Assembly: GCA_001769655.1 (NCBI GenBank)
Contig: MEPC01000035.1
Coordinates: forward strand, 20,586-84,585
Source: Bacteroidetes bacterium RIFCSPLOWO2_12_FULL_37_12
GTDB lineage: Bacteria > Bacteroidota > Bacteroidia > 2-12-FULL-37-12
DNA: 64,000 nt
Direction: 5' to 3'
In this document: piece by piece, positions 50,597-59,427 of the stretch
Numbering within the stretch: position 1 is the stretch's first letter
Layout: each line of letters opens with the position of its first letter
Translations under genes and position numbers: made by a program
Notes under the pieces: generated by a model
Seen by the model: only the letters and a program-made list of their open reading frames with translations
Databases searched by the model: none
What the model was told of the DNA's origin: nothing

Positions 50597-52852
50597 ATGA
50601 AACGTAAATTATTTTTACTCTTATTAGTAGTAGGTTTTTTTGGAGATGTATTTTCTCAGATGAAGTATGTGTTAAACGGTTATGTAAAGGACAGTTTAAC
50701 CGGAGAAGGTCTTGCCGGTGCTACCATTTATTTACCTCAATTTTCGGAAGGTACACATTCGAATGTAGATGGTTATTTTGTGATGAATCTGAATCAGGAG
50801 AAAATTAAAATCCAAGTTACATTTATTGGGTATAAAACATACGAAAACGAAATTATTATTAGTGAACAGCCCATAATAATAAAACTTACTCCTGAATCCT
50901 ATGAAATGAATGAAGTGGTGATAAAAGATACCCAGGAACCCTTTTTTAAGCATACAAAAATGAGTTCCGTAAATATTGACCCCTTAAAATTACAAACAAT
51001 TCCTACATTAGCGGGTGAACGGGATTTATTAAAAATTCTTCAGCTTATGCCAGGGGTGAAAGGAGGAGGGGAGGGGAGTAGTGGAATTTATACAAGAGGG
51101 GGCGGCGCCGATCAAAATCTGATACTCTTAGATGAAGCATTAATTTACAACCCTTCCCACCTTTTTGGCTTCTTTAGTGTTTTTAATTCTGATATTGTTA
51201 AAAACGTAGAATTGCAAAAGTCCGGTTTCTCGGCTGTTTATGGAGGTAAATTGAGTAGTATAATTGACATTACTTCCAAAGAAGCTAATTATCATAAGTT
51301 CTCATCAAAACTAACACTTGGATTAATCTCTTCCCGCTTTTTTATAGAGTTCCCTCTAAAAAAAGAAAAAAGTTCGCTTTGGTTATCCGGCAGAAGAACT
51401 TATGTTGATTTAATAACCCAGCCCTTTAATAATACAGGAAACAACTATTATTTTTATGATCTTAATGGAAAATTCAGTGCGGCTTTAAATCAAAAAAATC
51501 GAATTTTTCTGAGTTTTTATCACGGCGGAGACCAATTCAGCTATAATCAGAAAAAAGGAAATTTCAAGTTTGATCTTAATTGGGGCAATCGTAGTGCTTC
51601 TTGCAGATGGAATCATATTTATAATCCTCAGGTTTCTTCGGGATTGGTCGTTTATTATTCGGAATACAAGTCATTTGTCAATGCAAGACCCAATGAATTA
51701 TCTTATAAACTTCTTTCGGGGGTTAGTGATTTATCGGTAAAAAACGAAAATCAATTTTATGTTTTTAAAAACAATAAGTTCAAGGCAGGCATACATTATA
51801 TATATCAGACATTTCTGCCCGCTGAGTCAGAATTTTCTGATAACAGTTTTAACGAATTTAACAAATTATCGAAAGATTTTTCACACGTAGCATCCTTATT
51901 TGCCGAAGATGAATTCCAACTCAATGAAAAGATAATTTTTACCGAAGGAATCAGGCATACTTTATATAAAAAAGGAAACGTGACCTATCAGAAAACTGAG
52001 CCGCGTTTTCATTCACGTATCATTACCGGTGAGAGGTCAAGTGTAAAATTGAATTATACCCGCATGAATCAGTTTGTTCATCAGGTTTCAAACTCTACTA
52101 CTTCATTTCCTACTGACGTATGGATTCCAAGTTCTGCTGTCACAAAACCACAGGAATCAGACCAACTGGGTTTAAGTTATTCACGGTTGGTTAATTTTTT
52201 TGCTACTGAATTTGAAACCACATTTGAGAGTTACTATAAAAAAATGAGAAATCTGGCTGAATTCCGGGAGGGGGCGCAGGTTTTTGTAAATCCTTCCGTC
52301 AACGACGAAATTGTCTATGGGGAAGGAGATGCGTATGGTATTGAGATTCTGGTTCAAAAAAAAGCTGGAAGAGTTACCGGCTGGGTCGGTTATACCCTCA
52401 GTTGGTCTAACCGGAAATTTCAATTTTTAAACAATGGGGTTGCATTTCCAGCCCGGATTGACCGCCGTCATGATATTAATATAGTGTCAACTTATAAAAT
52501 CACTGAAAACTGGAATGCAAGTGTGGTGTGGGTTTTTTACACCGGTAATGCGGTTACTATAGCCAATGGAAGATATGTTATTGATAATACAGTGTATTAT
52601 GACTACCCTTCCAGAAATTCCGTGCGAATGCCTTCCTATCATCGTCTTGATATTTCTGTAAACCGCGAATGGAAAAAGAAGAAATATTCCTCAGAGTTGT
52701 CATTTAGCATTTATAATATTTATAACCGGCAAAATCCGTTTATTATTTTCTTCGAAGAACGATATACCGAAAACCGCATGATTTACAGTCAGAGCCGTCA
52801 GGTGACTTTATTTCCCATTATTCCGAGCATTAGTTATACCGTTAGTTTTTAG
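50597..52852 (+). CDS. TonB-dependent outer-membrane receptor
   Basis: 751 residues from ATG 50597 (MKRKLFLLLLVVGFFGDVFS); a TTG at 50588 lies inside the promoter box and is rejected. Signal peptide, then a carboxypeptidase regulatory-like domain (about 25-105: LNGYVKDSLTGEGLAGATIYL), plug domain (about 120-230: ERDLLKILQLMPGVKGGGEGSSGIYTRGGGADQN) and a 22-strand barrel. It imports an unknown ligand. The next gene, DUF4249, starts 2 bp after the stop, so they form a pair. Confidence 0.93.
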   Translation: MKRKLFLLLLVVGFFGDVFSQMKYVLNGYVKDSLTGEGLAGATIYLPQFSEGTHSNVDGYFVMNLNQEKIKIQVTFIGYKTYENEIIISEQPIIIKLTPESYEMNEVVIKDTQEPFFKHTKMSSVNIDPLKLQTIPTLAGERDLLKILQLMPGVKGGGEGSSGIYTRGGGADQNLILLDEALIYNPSHLFGFFSVFNSDIVKNVELQKSGFSAVYGGKLSSIIDITSKEANYHKFSSKLTLGLISSRFFIEFPLKKEKSSLWLSGRRTYVDLITQPFNNTGNNYYFYDLNGKFSAALNQKNRIFLSFYHGGDQFSYNQKKGNFKFDLNWGNRSASCRWNHIYNPQVSSGLVVYYSEYKSFVNARPNELSYKLLSGVSDLSVKNENQFYVFKNNKFKAGIHYIYQTFLPAESEFSDNSFNEFNKLSKDFSHVASLFAEDEFQLNEKIIFTEGIRHTLYKKGNVTYQKTEPRFHSRIITGERSSVKLNYTRMNQFVHQVSNSTTSFPTDVWIPSSAVTKPQESDQLGLSYSRLVNFFATEFETTFESYYKKMRNLAEFREGAQVFVNPSVNDEIVYGEGDAYGIEILVQKKAGRVTGWVGYTLSWSNRKFQFLNNGVAFPARIDRRHDINIVSTYKITENWNASVVWVFYTGNAVTIANGRYVIDNTVYYDYPSRNSVRMPSYHRLDISVNREWKKKKYSSELSFSIYNIYNRQNPFIIFFEERYTENRMIYSQSRQVTLFPIIPSISYTVSF

Positions 52853-52853
52853 A

Positions 52854-53678
52854 ATGAAAAAAACCCTTTACATACTATTAACAACACTCTCCATTATCTC
52901 CTGTCAGCAAGATGTGTTTTTTGATTTGCCTGAATATCAGGATAAAGTTGTCATCTACTCATTAATGAGAGCAGATACATTTCCCGGCGCTATTGTAACC
53001 CGTTCTGTGTCTATTTACGAACCAAGAAATTATGAGGAATTAGGAATTTCGGATGCCACTGTTATTTTAACAGGTACTGATTGGTCTGATACATTAAAAA
53101 CAAAGGATAGTATCCCCAAAGGAGTTTATTTCTCCTTGAATCATAAAATAAAACATAATGAAACCTACACTCTGACAGTGCAAATCCCAAATGAAAAAAC
53201 CTATATAATTTCAACAAAGGTTCCTGAAAAATCAACCGTGGATAGTGTCAGGGTAAAAAAAATTTCCAACTCTTCGAATGGGGATTCAGTGTCACTGGCA
53301 TATTTTTATTTTAAACCTCCAGCCCGTACCGCTTACTATAGTGTGCATTATTTCAGAGTATCGTCTGACAAAACTCCCAGTCAAGTAAACCCCGATGAAG
53401 TTAAACTTCCCAAATACGAACCCTTTACAGACGGTCTTCCATTCCGTTTTGTTGATACGGAGATAGAAAACCGGCTCTACATCATGCGCCGGGCGTTTGA
53501 AAAAGGTGACACGGTAAAAATTTTGTTCAGGCATATCAATTTGGAATATTATGATTACCTGAGAACTTCATTGCAGAATTCCGAGACCGGAGAGCCGGTC
53601 CGGATTATTTCAAATATCCCAGGAGGACTTGGAGTTTTCGGTGGATTTTCGGAGGAAGAAGTGAAGTGGGTTTTTTGA
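52854..53678 (+). CDS. DUF4249 lipoprotein, partner of the TonB receptor
   Basis: 274 residues, one base after the receptor stop. Lipoprotein signal (LYILLTTLSIISC, Cys17). DUF4249 motifs: VVIYSLMRADTFPGAIVTRSVSIYE, ISDATVILTG, NHKIKHNETYTLTVQIPNEKTYIISTKVPE. Immunoglobulin-like N-half. Surface lipoproteins of this type sit beside TonB receptors in many Bacteroidota; ligand unknown. Confidence 0.88.
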   Translation: MKKTLYILLTTLSIISCQQDVFFDLPEYQDKVVIYSLMRADTFPGAIVTRSVSIYEPRNYEELGISDATVILTGTDWSDTLKTKDSIPKGVYFSLNHKIKHNETYTLTVQIPNEKTYIISTKVPEKSTVDSVRVKKISNSSNGDSVSLAYFYFKPPARTAYYSVHYFRVSSDKTPSQVNPDEVKLPKYEPFTDGLPFRFVDTEIENRLYIMRRAFEKGDTVKILFRHINLEYYDYLRTSLQNSETGEPVRIISNIPGGLGVFGGFSEEEVKWVF

Positions 53679-53687
53679 TTTATCTAC

Positions 53688-53828
53688 AGGACACCTCTAA
53701 AAACTACTTTAACCACATAGGAACATAGGCACATAGGTAAGCACATAGAAATTTCTATTGTGAATTTCTATGTGCCTATGTGTCTATGTGGTAAATTTTT
53801 TTGGTCTTGAGTTTTTAGAGGAACCCTA
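53688..53828. repeat. MITE-like element B with CTCTAAAAAC termini
   Basis: Left end AGGACACCTCTAAAAAC (53688-53704), right end GTTTTTAGAGGAACCCTA (53811-53828). Core unrelated to element A: a hairpin of ACATAGG words (ACCACATAGGAACATAGGCA against GTGCCTATGTGTCTATGTGG). The right end overlaps the hslU stop codon (53826-53828). Confidence 0.65.
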
Positions 53829-55322
53829 CAATATATAATTACTCAAATCCTGGTCTTTCACCAGTATGCTTAATTTCTCCTGAACTAATTTTTCATCAAT
53901 CATTAATTTACTTTCGGCAGGAATTTTTTCGGGAACATCGAAAAGATATTCATTTAGCAACTGGCTCATAAGTGTGCTTAACCGCCTGGCGCCGATATTT
54001 TCTAATTTTTCGTTCACTTCAAACGCTAACTTTGAAATTAATTTTAGCGCCTCATCGGTGAATTCAATTTTCACATTTTCTGATTTGAATAATCCTTCGT
54101 ATTGTTTGGTAAGTGCATTCTTGGGATTTTTTAAAATTTTATAAAAATCACTTCGGGATAAAGAGGTCAGTTCGGCTCTGATAGGAAAGCGTCCCTGCAA
54201 TTCAGGAATTAAATCAGATGGTTTGGAAACATGGAATGCGCCTGCCGCAATAAATAAAATATGGTCTGTATTTACCGCTCCGTATTTGGTGTTTACGGTT
54301 GAACCTTCCACAATAGGAAGCAAATCCCTTTGAACTCCTTCACGGCTTACATCTATTCCACCGCTTTTACCTTGTGCATTGGCAATTTTATCAATTTCAT
54401 CAATGAAAATAATGCCTGAATTTTCTGTTTTTTTGATGGCTTCGGCTTTCACTAAATCGTAATCAATCAACTTGGCGGCTTCTTCCTCAAGGAGAATTTT
54501 TTTTGCTTCCGCAATAGTAACCAACCGGGTTTTATTTTTTTTGGGCAACATGCCGCCAATCATTTCCTGGATATTCATCATCGTCATGTCGTCAACACCC
54601 GGCGGTGCCACTACCCCAATTCCTGTGGAAACGGATTGCTGTATTTGTATTTCAATCTTACGTTCATCCATTTCACCATTCCTGATTTTAATTCTGAATT
54701 TTTCGCGGGTTCGTTTGTTAAGTTCCAAGTCCTCCATGGATTGTCCATTTTCTTTTTGTTTTTCAACGGGAACATCCTCAGTCATTGTGACCACAATGGA
54801 TTTCTCCCCATGGGAATTGCTTTGTAAATCCACTTTGTGAGCGGGAACTGAAGGTTTTACAGAGGGAATAAGAATATCCAGAATAATATCCTCAACTCTT
54901 TCAGCGGCTATTGTTTTCACTTCTTCCAATTTCTGTGTTTTCACCATGCTATAACATTGCTCCACGAGGTCACGCACCATGCTTTCCACATCTCTTCCTA
55001 CATAACCCACTTCGGTAAATTTAGATGCTTCTACTTTTACAAAAGGCGCATCGGCAATTTTAGCAAGCCGGCGGGCAATTTCAGTTTTTCCGATGCCTGT
55101 AGTGCCAATCATCAGAATATTGGCTGGCATTATTTCATTTTTAATATCTTCAGGGGCATATAATCTCCGGTACCTGTTTCTCAGTGCCACTGCAACAATT
55201 TTTTTTGCATCGTCCTGACCGATCACATATTTGTCGAGTTCCTTGACAATCTGGTGAGGAGTTAATTTATTGGCAATGGTGTCTGATTGTTCTGCTTTTT
55301 TATCAGTTTCAGTTTTTAGCAT
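53826..55322 (-). CDS. hslU: ATP-dependent protease ATPase subunit HslU
   Basis: 498 residues, slightly long for HslU because of a wide I-domain. LTPHQIVKELDKYVIGQDDAKKIVAVALRNRYRR is the HslU start. Walker A GTTGIGKTEIARRLA, AAA+ box FTEVGYVGRDVESMVRDL, Walker B IIFIDEIDKIA, sensor GRFPIRAEL, C-terminal ENIGARRLSTLMSQLL. Unfolds substrates for HslV, which is not in this window. PorQ lies upstream on the same strand. Confidence 0.95.
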   Translation of the reverse strand: MLKTETDKKAEQSDTIANKLTPHQIVKELDKYVIGQDDAKKIVAVALRNRYRRLYAPEDIKNEIMPANILMIGTTGIGKTEIARRLAKIADAPFVKVEASKFTEVGYVGRDVESMVRDLVEQCYSMVKTQKLEEVKTIAAERVEDIILDILIPSVKPSVPAHKVDLQSNSHGEKSIVVTMTEDVPVEKQKENGQSMEDLELNKRTREKFRIKIRNGEMDERKIEIQIQQSVSTGIGVVAPPGVDDMTMMNIQEMIGGMLPKKNKTRLVTIAEAKKILLEEEAAKLIDYDLVKAEAIKKTENSGIIFIDEIDKIANAQGKSGGIDVSREGVQRDLLPIVEGSTVNTKYGAVNTDHILFIAAGAFHVSKPSDLIPELQGRFPIRAELTSLSRSDFYKILKNPKNALTKQYEGLFKSENVKIEFTDEALKLISKLAFEVNEKLENIGARRLSTLMSQLLNEYLFDVPEKIPAESKLMIDEKLVQEKLSILVKDQDLSNYIL

Positions 55323-55371
55323 TTTTTGAAAAATTAGAAATTAATTGTTTAATCGTATATCTTTATTTTCA

Positions 55372-56421
55372 TTATTCATCGGTCTTGACAAGTTGTGTTT
55401 TTATAAATGAATTCAAATCCATTGTCAACGTAAAAAAATTAATAGTGGCACCGGTTAAATAGGTTGCTCTTGCATAATCTAATGTAAATCCTTTGATGCA
55501 AATACCCAGACCCCAGGAAAAACCGGCTCCTCCTGTTTTCTCATCGAGGCGAAATTCCTGCCTTCTCTGATGGCTATATCCGGCTCTCAAAACCAGATTT
55601 TTCCCAACTAATAGCTCTGTTCCAACAGTGATGTGACTCATTATTTTATCTTCGATTTTTTTTTGCGGGATTACCGGATTTCCTTTATCATCGAGAATGA
55701 TATTCCTTGATTGATCGAGATAAACAATATCCCATTGGTTAAGTGTATGTGCTGTTAAACTATAGCGCATAGGCATGTGTTCCAGTTTGTGAGTTATGCC
55801 AACTTGTAAATTATCCGGTAAGGGTTCTTTATTCCCTCCCGTATATGTCTTTGTCTGGAAACCAATTTGTTTCCAAGTGACACCCGCTGTAAATTCTTTC
55901 ACGGGATGTTTGTAAACAATTCCGAGATCAGCAAGTAACGCATTGGAAGAATACTCAGCAATTTTGGATTCAAGATAACGTATAGAATAGCCATAAGAAA
56001 AATTTTTCAGGAAAAAAGTCATTCCCAGCGAAAAAACGGTTTCCCCAGCACTAAAAGTTCCTACATCTGTCCCTTCAGAAGTTGTTCTTTTGAATTCACC
56101 ATATCCGATGGAATTCACGCCGATGTTTAAGTAATAAAGATTCTCTTCATTCAAGGGATGGGAATACGCAAATGCTCCGTAACGTATCCCTGAAAAATAA
56201 TTATAAAAAGTTAATTGCAAGGGTTTGGACGGCTGAGGACCCGCCAGTGCCGGGTTAGAAAAAAAACCATCTTTGAAATTTGAAGCGTTGACACCACCAG
56301 TTGCCGCAATACGTGCAGAGTAGGGAAGGTCTAAAAAAGCGAATGTATGAGTGCCACCAACCTGTGCCTGCGAATAGAAAGCAGAAATAATTATAAAAAA
56401 TAAAACTATGTGATATCTCAT
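55372..56421 (-). CDS. porQ: type IX secretion protein PorQ
   Basis: 349 residues from ATG 56421 (MRYHIVLFFIIISAFYSQAQ, signal peptide); an M at 56436 is also possible. GGTHTFAFLDLPYSARIAATGGVNASN is the PorQ start. The rest is a FadL-like barrel (GGVTWKQ-type strands; GAGFSWGLGICIKGFTLDYA). PorQ works with PorZ in the T9SS attachment complex. Located between lon and hslU. Confidence 0.92.
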   Translation of the reverse strand: MRYHIVLFFIIISAFYSQAQVGGTHTFAFLDLPYSARIAATGGVNASNFKDGFFSNPALAGPQPSKPLQLTFYNYFSGIRYGAFAYSHPLNEENLYYLNIGVNSIGYGEFKRTTSEGTDVGTFSAGETVFSLGMTFFLKNFSYGYSIRYLESKIAEYSSNALLADLGIVYKHPVKEFTAGVTWKQIGFQTKTYTGGNKEPLPDNLQVGITHKLEHMPMRYSLTAHTLNQWDIVYLDQSRNIILDDKGNPVIPQKKIEDKIMSHITVGTELLVGKNLVLRAGYSHQRRQEFRLDEKTGGAGFSWGLGICIKGFTLDYARATYLTGATINFFTLTMDLNSFIKTQLVKTDE

Positions 56422-56439
56422 TAGAAAAATTTTCAATTA

Positions 56440-56525
56440 ACAATAAGTAATTAACAAACACTAAACACAAAACGTCAAACGTCAAACATCAAACATCAAA
56501 CATCTAACATCTAACCATCCAACCA
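56440..56525. repeat. degenerate 7-mer (AAACATC/AAACGTC) low-complexity spacer
   Basis: Between lon and porQ, runs such as CGTCAAACGTCAAACATCAA and ACATCTAACATCTAACCATC are imperfect tandem heptamers over about 60 bp. No ORF. Resembles the AACTAATGACTAATGACC text in the dnaB leader. Confidence 0.5.
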
Positions 56526-59042
56526 TTAATCATTAACCATCTCTGCTTCTTTTTCCTTCTTAACATTATTTTTTGAAAAACTGAGATCAAACGGCTCCTC
56601 AACCAATTCTTCTGTCACTGCAAATTCCAACACCTCATTCATATATTTTACATAATGGAAATGAACGCCCTCCAGGTACGAAGGTTTTATTTCGGTAATA
56701 TCTTTTTGGTTATCCATGGGAAGTAAAATGGTTTTTATTCCGGCTCTTTTTGCGGCAAGAATTTTTTCTTTGATTCCCCCTACCGGAAGTACTTTACCGC
56801 GAAGTGTAATTTCACCGGTCATGGCAAGAAAATCTTTTACTTTCCGTTGTGTAAATGCTGAAAAAAGCGAGGTCAGCAAAGTGACACCCGCAGAAGGACC
56901 ATCTTTGGGAATGGCACCTGCCGGAATGTGAATGTGAATGTCAAAATGTTCAAAGACATCCGGATCAATCTTATATTTTTTGGAATGGGATTTCAAATAT
57001 GTCAGTGCCGCAAGTGCGCTTTCTTTCATCACATCGCCCAGATGTCCTGAGAGCGTTAGTTTTCCTTTCCCTTGCGATAAACCGGTTTCTACAAATAAAA
57101 TATCACCGCCTACAGGAGTCCATGCAAGACCGGTAACTACTCCGGCTACTTTATTATCCTGATATTTCTCGTTGATAAATTCTTCTTTTCCAAGAATGTT
57201 CTGTGCTGTTTCAACGTCAACCACTTTTGTTTTTTTGCTTCCCATCGCTTTATTTTTTGCGGCATTTCGGGCAATAGCCGCAATTTTTCTTTCCAGATTT
57301 CGCACGCCTGATTCATGCGTATAACTTTCTATAATTTTATGGATTGCCGGTTTTGAAAGTTCTATATCACTATTTTCAAGTGCATGTTCTGCAACTTGTT
57401 TCGGCAATAAATAATTCAATGCGATTTCAGTTTTTTCTTCCAGTGTGTAACCGCTGATTTCAATAACCTCCATCCGGTCGCGAAGGGCTGTATGCACTCC
57501 GTCTAATGAATTGGCGGTGGCGATAAATAAAACTTTTGATAAATCAAAACCATGTTCCACATAATTATCTATAAAACTGTGATTTTGCTCAGGGTCCAAT
57601 ACCTCCAGTAAAGCATACGCCGGGTTCCCTCTGAAATCAGCTCCGATTTTATCCACTTCATCGAGCACAAATACCGGATTTGCCGACTTTATTTTTTTCA
57701 ATGACTGAATAATGCGACCGGGCATGGCGCCGATATACGTTTTCCTGTGGCCGCGGATTTCCGCCTCATCATGAAGTCCTCCCAATGAAATACGGACATA
57801 TTTTCTGTCTAATGCTTTAGCGACTGATTTTCCAAGTGAGGTTTTTCCTACTCCCGGAGGTCCACATAAACATAGAATCGGCGCTTTCATATTTTTTTTA
57901 AGGGAAAGTACGGCAAGATATTCGAGAATCCGCTCTTTAACTTTCTCGAGTCCGAAATGGTCTTCATCAAGAACCTCTTTGGCGTGATTCATATCAAAAT
58001 TATCGGTGGTGTATTCATCCCAGGGGAGTTCCAATAAAAGTTCAATATAATTCAGATGAAGTGAGTAATCGGGAGCGGCAGGATTCATGCGAGGAAGTTT
58101 TTTTATTTCCTTGTCAAAAATTGCCTGCATATCCTTATTCCATTTTTTCTTCTTCGCACGTTTCTTCATAGAATCAACGGTGAAGTCAGGGCTTTCTTCA
58201 CCCAACTCCTCATGCAACGCACGTATTTGCTGTCGCAGGTAATAATCTTTTTGCTGTTGGTTTATATCTTTTTTGGCTTTGTTCTGAATTTTATCTTTTA
58301 ATTCAAGCATTTGAAGGTCTTTAGCCATCAGTGTCATTAAAAACGATGTTCTTTCCGCCCAATCTTCTGTTTCAAGAATTTTTTGCTTGTCTGCTACCGC
58401 CGCATTTACGTTCGATGCCAGAAAGTTTGTTAAAAATGTAGGGCTTTCAATATTCTCAATGGCAAATCTTGCTTCAACCGGTATGGAGGGATTGAGTTTT
58501 ATGATATTTAGCGCGAGTTCTTTCAGTGAGGCAACGGAGGCGGTAACTTCTTTTTTTGATAAATGCGTGATTTTCTCTTCCAGAACATGAATTTTAGCGC
58601 GGATGTAGGGCTTATACGTTTCAATCTGAGCAATTTCAAAGCGTTTCTTTCCTTGTATAATGACAGTGGTATTCCCGTCGGGCAATTTGAATACTTTTAA
58701 AATCTGTGCAACAGTACCTGTTTTATACAAATCATTTTCTACCGGGTCATCGGCTTCGGTATTTTTCTGCGCAATCACTCCAATAATTTTATCTTTCTGG
58801 TAGGCATCGTTTACCAAACGGTTCGATTTGGTTCTGCCTGCGGTTATTGGAATCACAACTCCGGGAAATAAAACGGTATTTCTTAAAGGCAGAATAGGCA
58901 GTACTTCAGGGGTTGCCTCTTTGTTCATCTGATTTTCTTCATCCATTGAGAGCAACGGAACCAATTCCATGGGACCTCCTACTTCCACATCCTGTTCTTC
59001 TTTGGGTGAAAAAAGTTCAGTTAAATTTTTTTCCCAGCTCAT
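56526..59042 (-). CDS. lon: ATP-dependent protease Lon
   Basis: 838 residues. LON substrate-binding domain ([23 protein letters not shown]), helical arm, AAA+ module (Walker [18 protein letters not shown], Walker [13 protein letters not shown], sensor-2 region) and proteolytic domain with catalytic Ser in [10 protein letters not shown] and Lys in [11 protein letters not shown]. Promoter box TAATTTTG (59088-59081) lies 39 bp upstream. Heat-shock type protease; first gene of a lon-porQ-hslU run. Confidence 0.97.
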   Translation of the reverse strand: MSWEKNLTELFSPKEEQDVEVGGPMELVPLLSMDEENQMNKEATPEVLPILPLRNTVLFPGVVIPITAGRTKSNRLVNDAYQKDKIIGVIAQKNTEADDPVENDLYKTGTVAQILKVFKLPDGNTTVIIQGKKRFEIAQIETYKPYIRAKIHVLEEKITHLSKKEVTASVASLKELALNIIKLNPSIPVEARFAIENIESPTFLTNFLASNVNAAVADKQKILETEDWAERTSFLMTLMAKDLQMLELKDKIQNKAKKDINQQQKDYYLRQQIRALHEELGEESPDFTVDSMKKRAKKKKWNKDMQAIFDKEIKKLPRMNPAAPDYSLHLNYIELLLELPWDEYTTDNFDMNHAKEVLDEDHFGLEKVKERILEYLAVLSLKKNMKAPILCLCGPPGVGKTSLGKSVAKALDRKYVRISLGGLHDEAEIRGHRKTYIGAMPGRIIQSLKKIKSANPVFVLDEVDKIGADFRGNPAYALLEVLDPEQNHSFIDNYVEHGFDLSKVLFIATANSLDGVHTALRDRMEVIEISGYTLEEKTEIALNYLLPKQVAEHALENSDIELSKPAIHKIIESYTHESGVRNLERKIAAIARNAAKNKAMGSKKTKVVDVETAQNILGKEEFINEKYQDNKVAGVVTGLAWTPVGGDILFVETGLSQGKGKLTLSGHLGDVMKESALAALTYLKSHSKKYKIDPDVFEHFDIHIHIPAGAIPKDGPSAGVTLLTSLFSAFTQRKVKDFLAMTGEITLRGKVLPVGGIKEKILAAKRAGIKTILLPMDNQKDITEIKPSYLEGVHFHYVKYMNEVLEFAVTEELVEEPFDLSFSKNNVKKEKEAEMVND

Positions 59043-59427
59043 AAAAGAATTATAATAAGTGACATTATGACAGAAAAATTCAAAATTAGTTAAAATTCAG
59101 GTATTTTTATATGTAACCGCCTGTATTGTCAATAGATGTACCAATATTGAAAGTATAACTGCGAAATGTAAATTTAATAAAAACTTATGATTTAAAAATG
59201 GTTTAGCAATGAAGGTGTCACTTACTTGTCACAATATAGTCATCCCTTTATTAAATTATTTTGTACAATACTGCCGATATAATGAAATATATCCAAAAAA
59301 ACAGTTTATTTTCATTTGTTTGAATAATGCAAAAAATTATGTATAACTTTGTTCTATAGAATTATTTGATTGAATTTATTTATAATCTTTAAAATAAAGT
59401 TTATATTTTCAGTTAATAAAACTAAAA
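59043..59427. other. intergenic region between lon and the beta-helix gene
   Basis: 385 bp, AT-rich, no gene. It holds the lon promoter (TAATTTTG, 59088-59081, minus) and a probable promoter for the beta-helix gene (TAACTTTG, 59344-59351), giving a leader of about 70 nt. Nothing else recognisable. Confidence 0.5.

Noticed and set aside
54942..55240. Variant Walker A (GTTGIGKT) in HslU taken as a defect
   Set aside because: The functional GxxGxGKT pattern is intact; Pro to Thr at the third position is a tolerated change.
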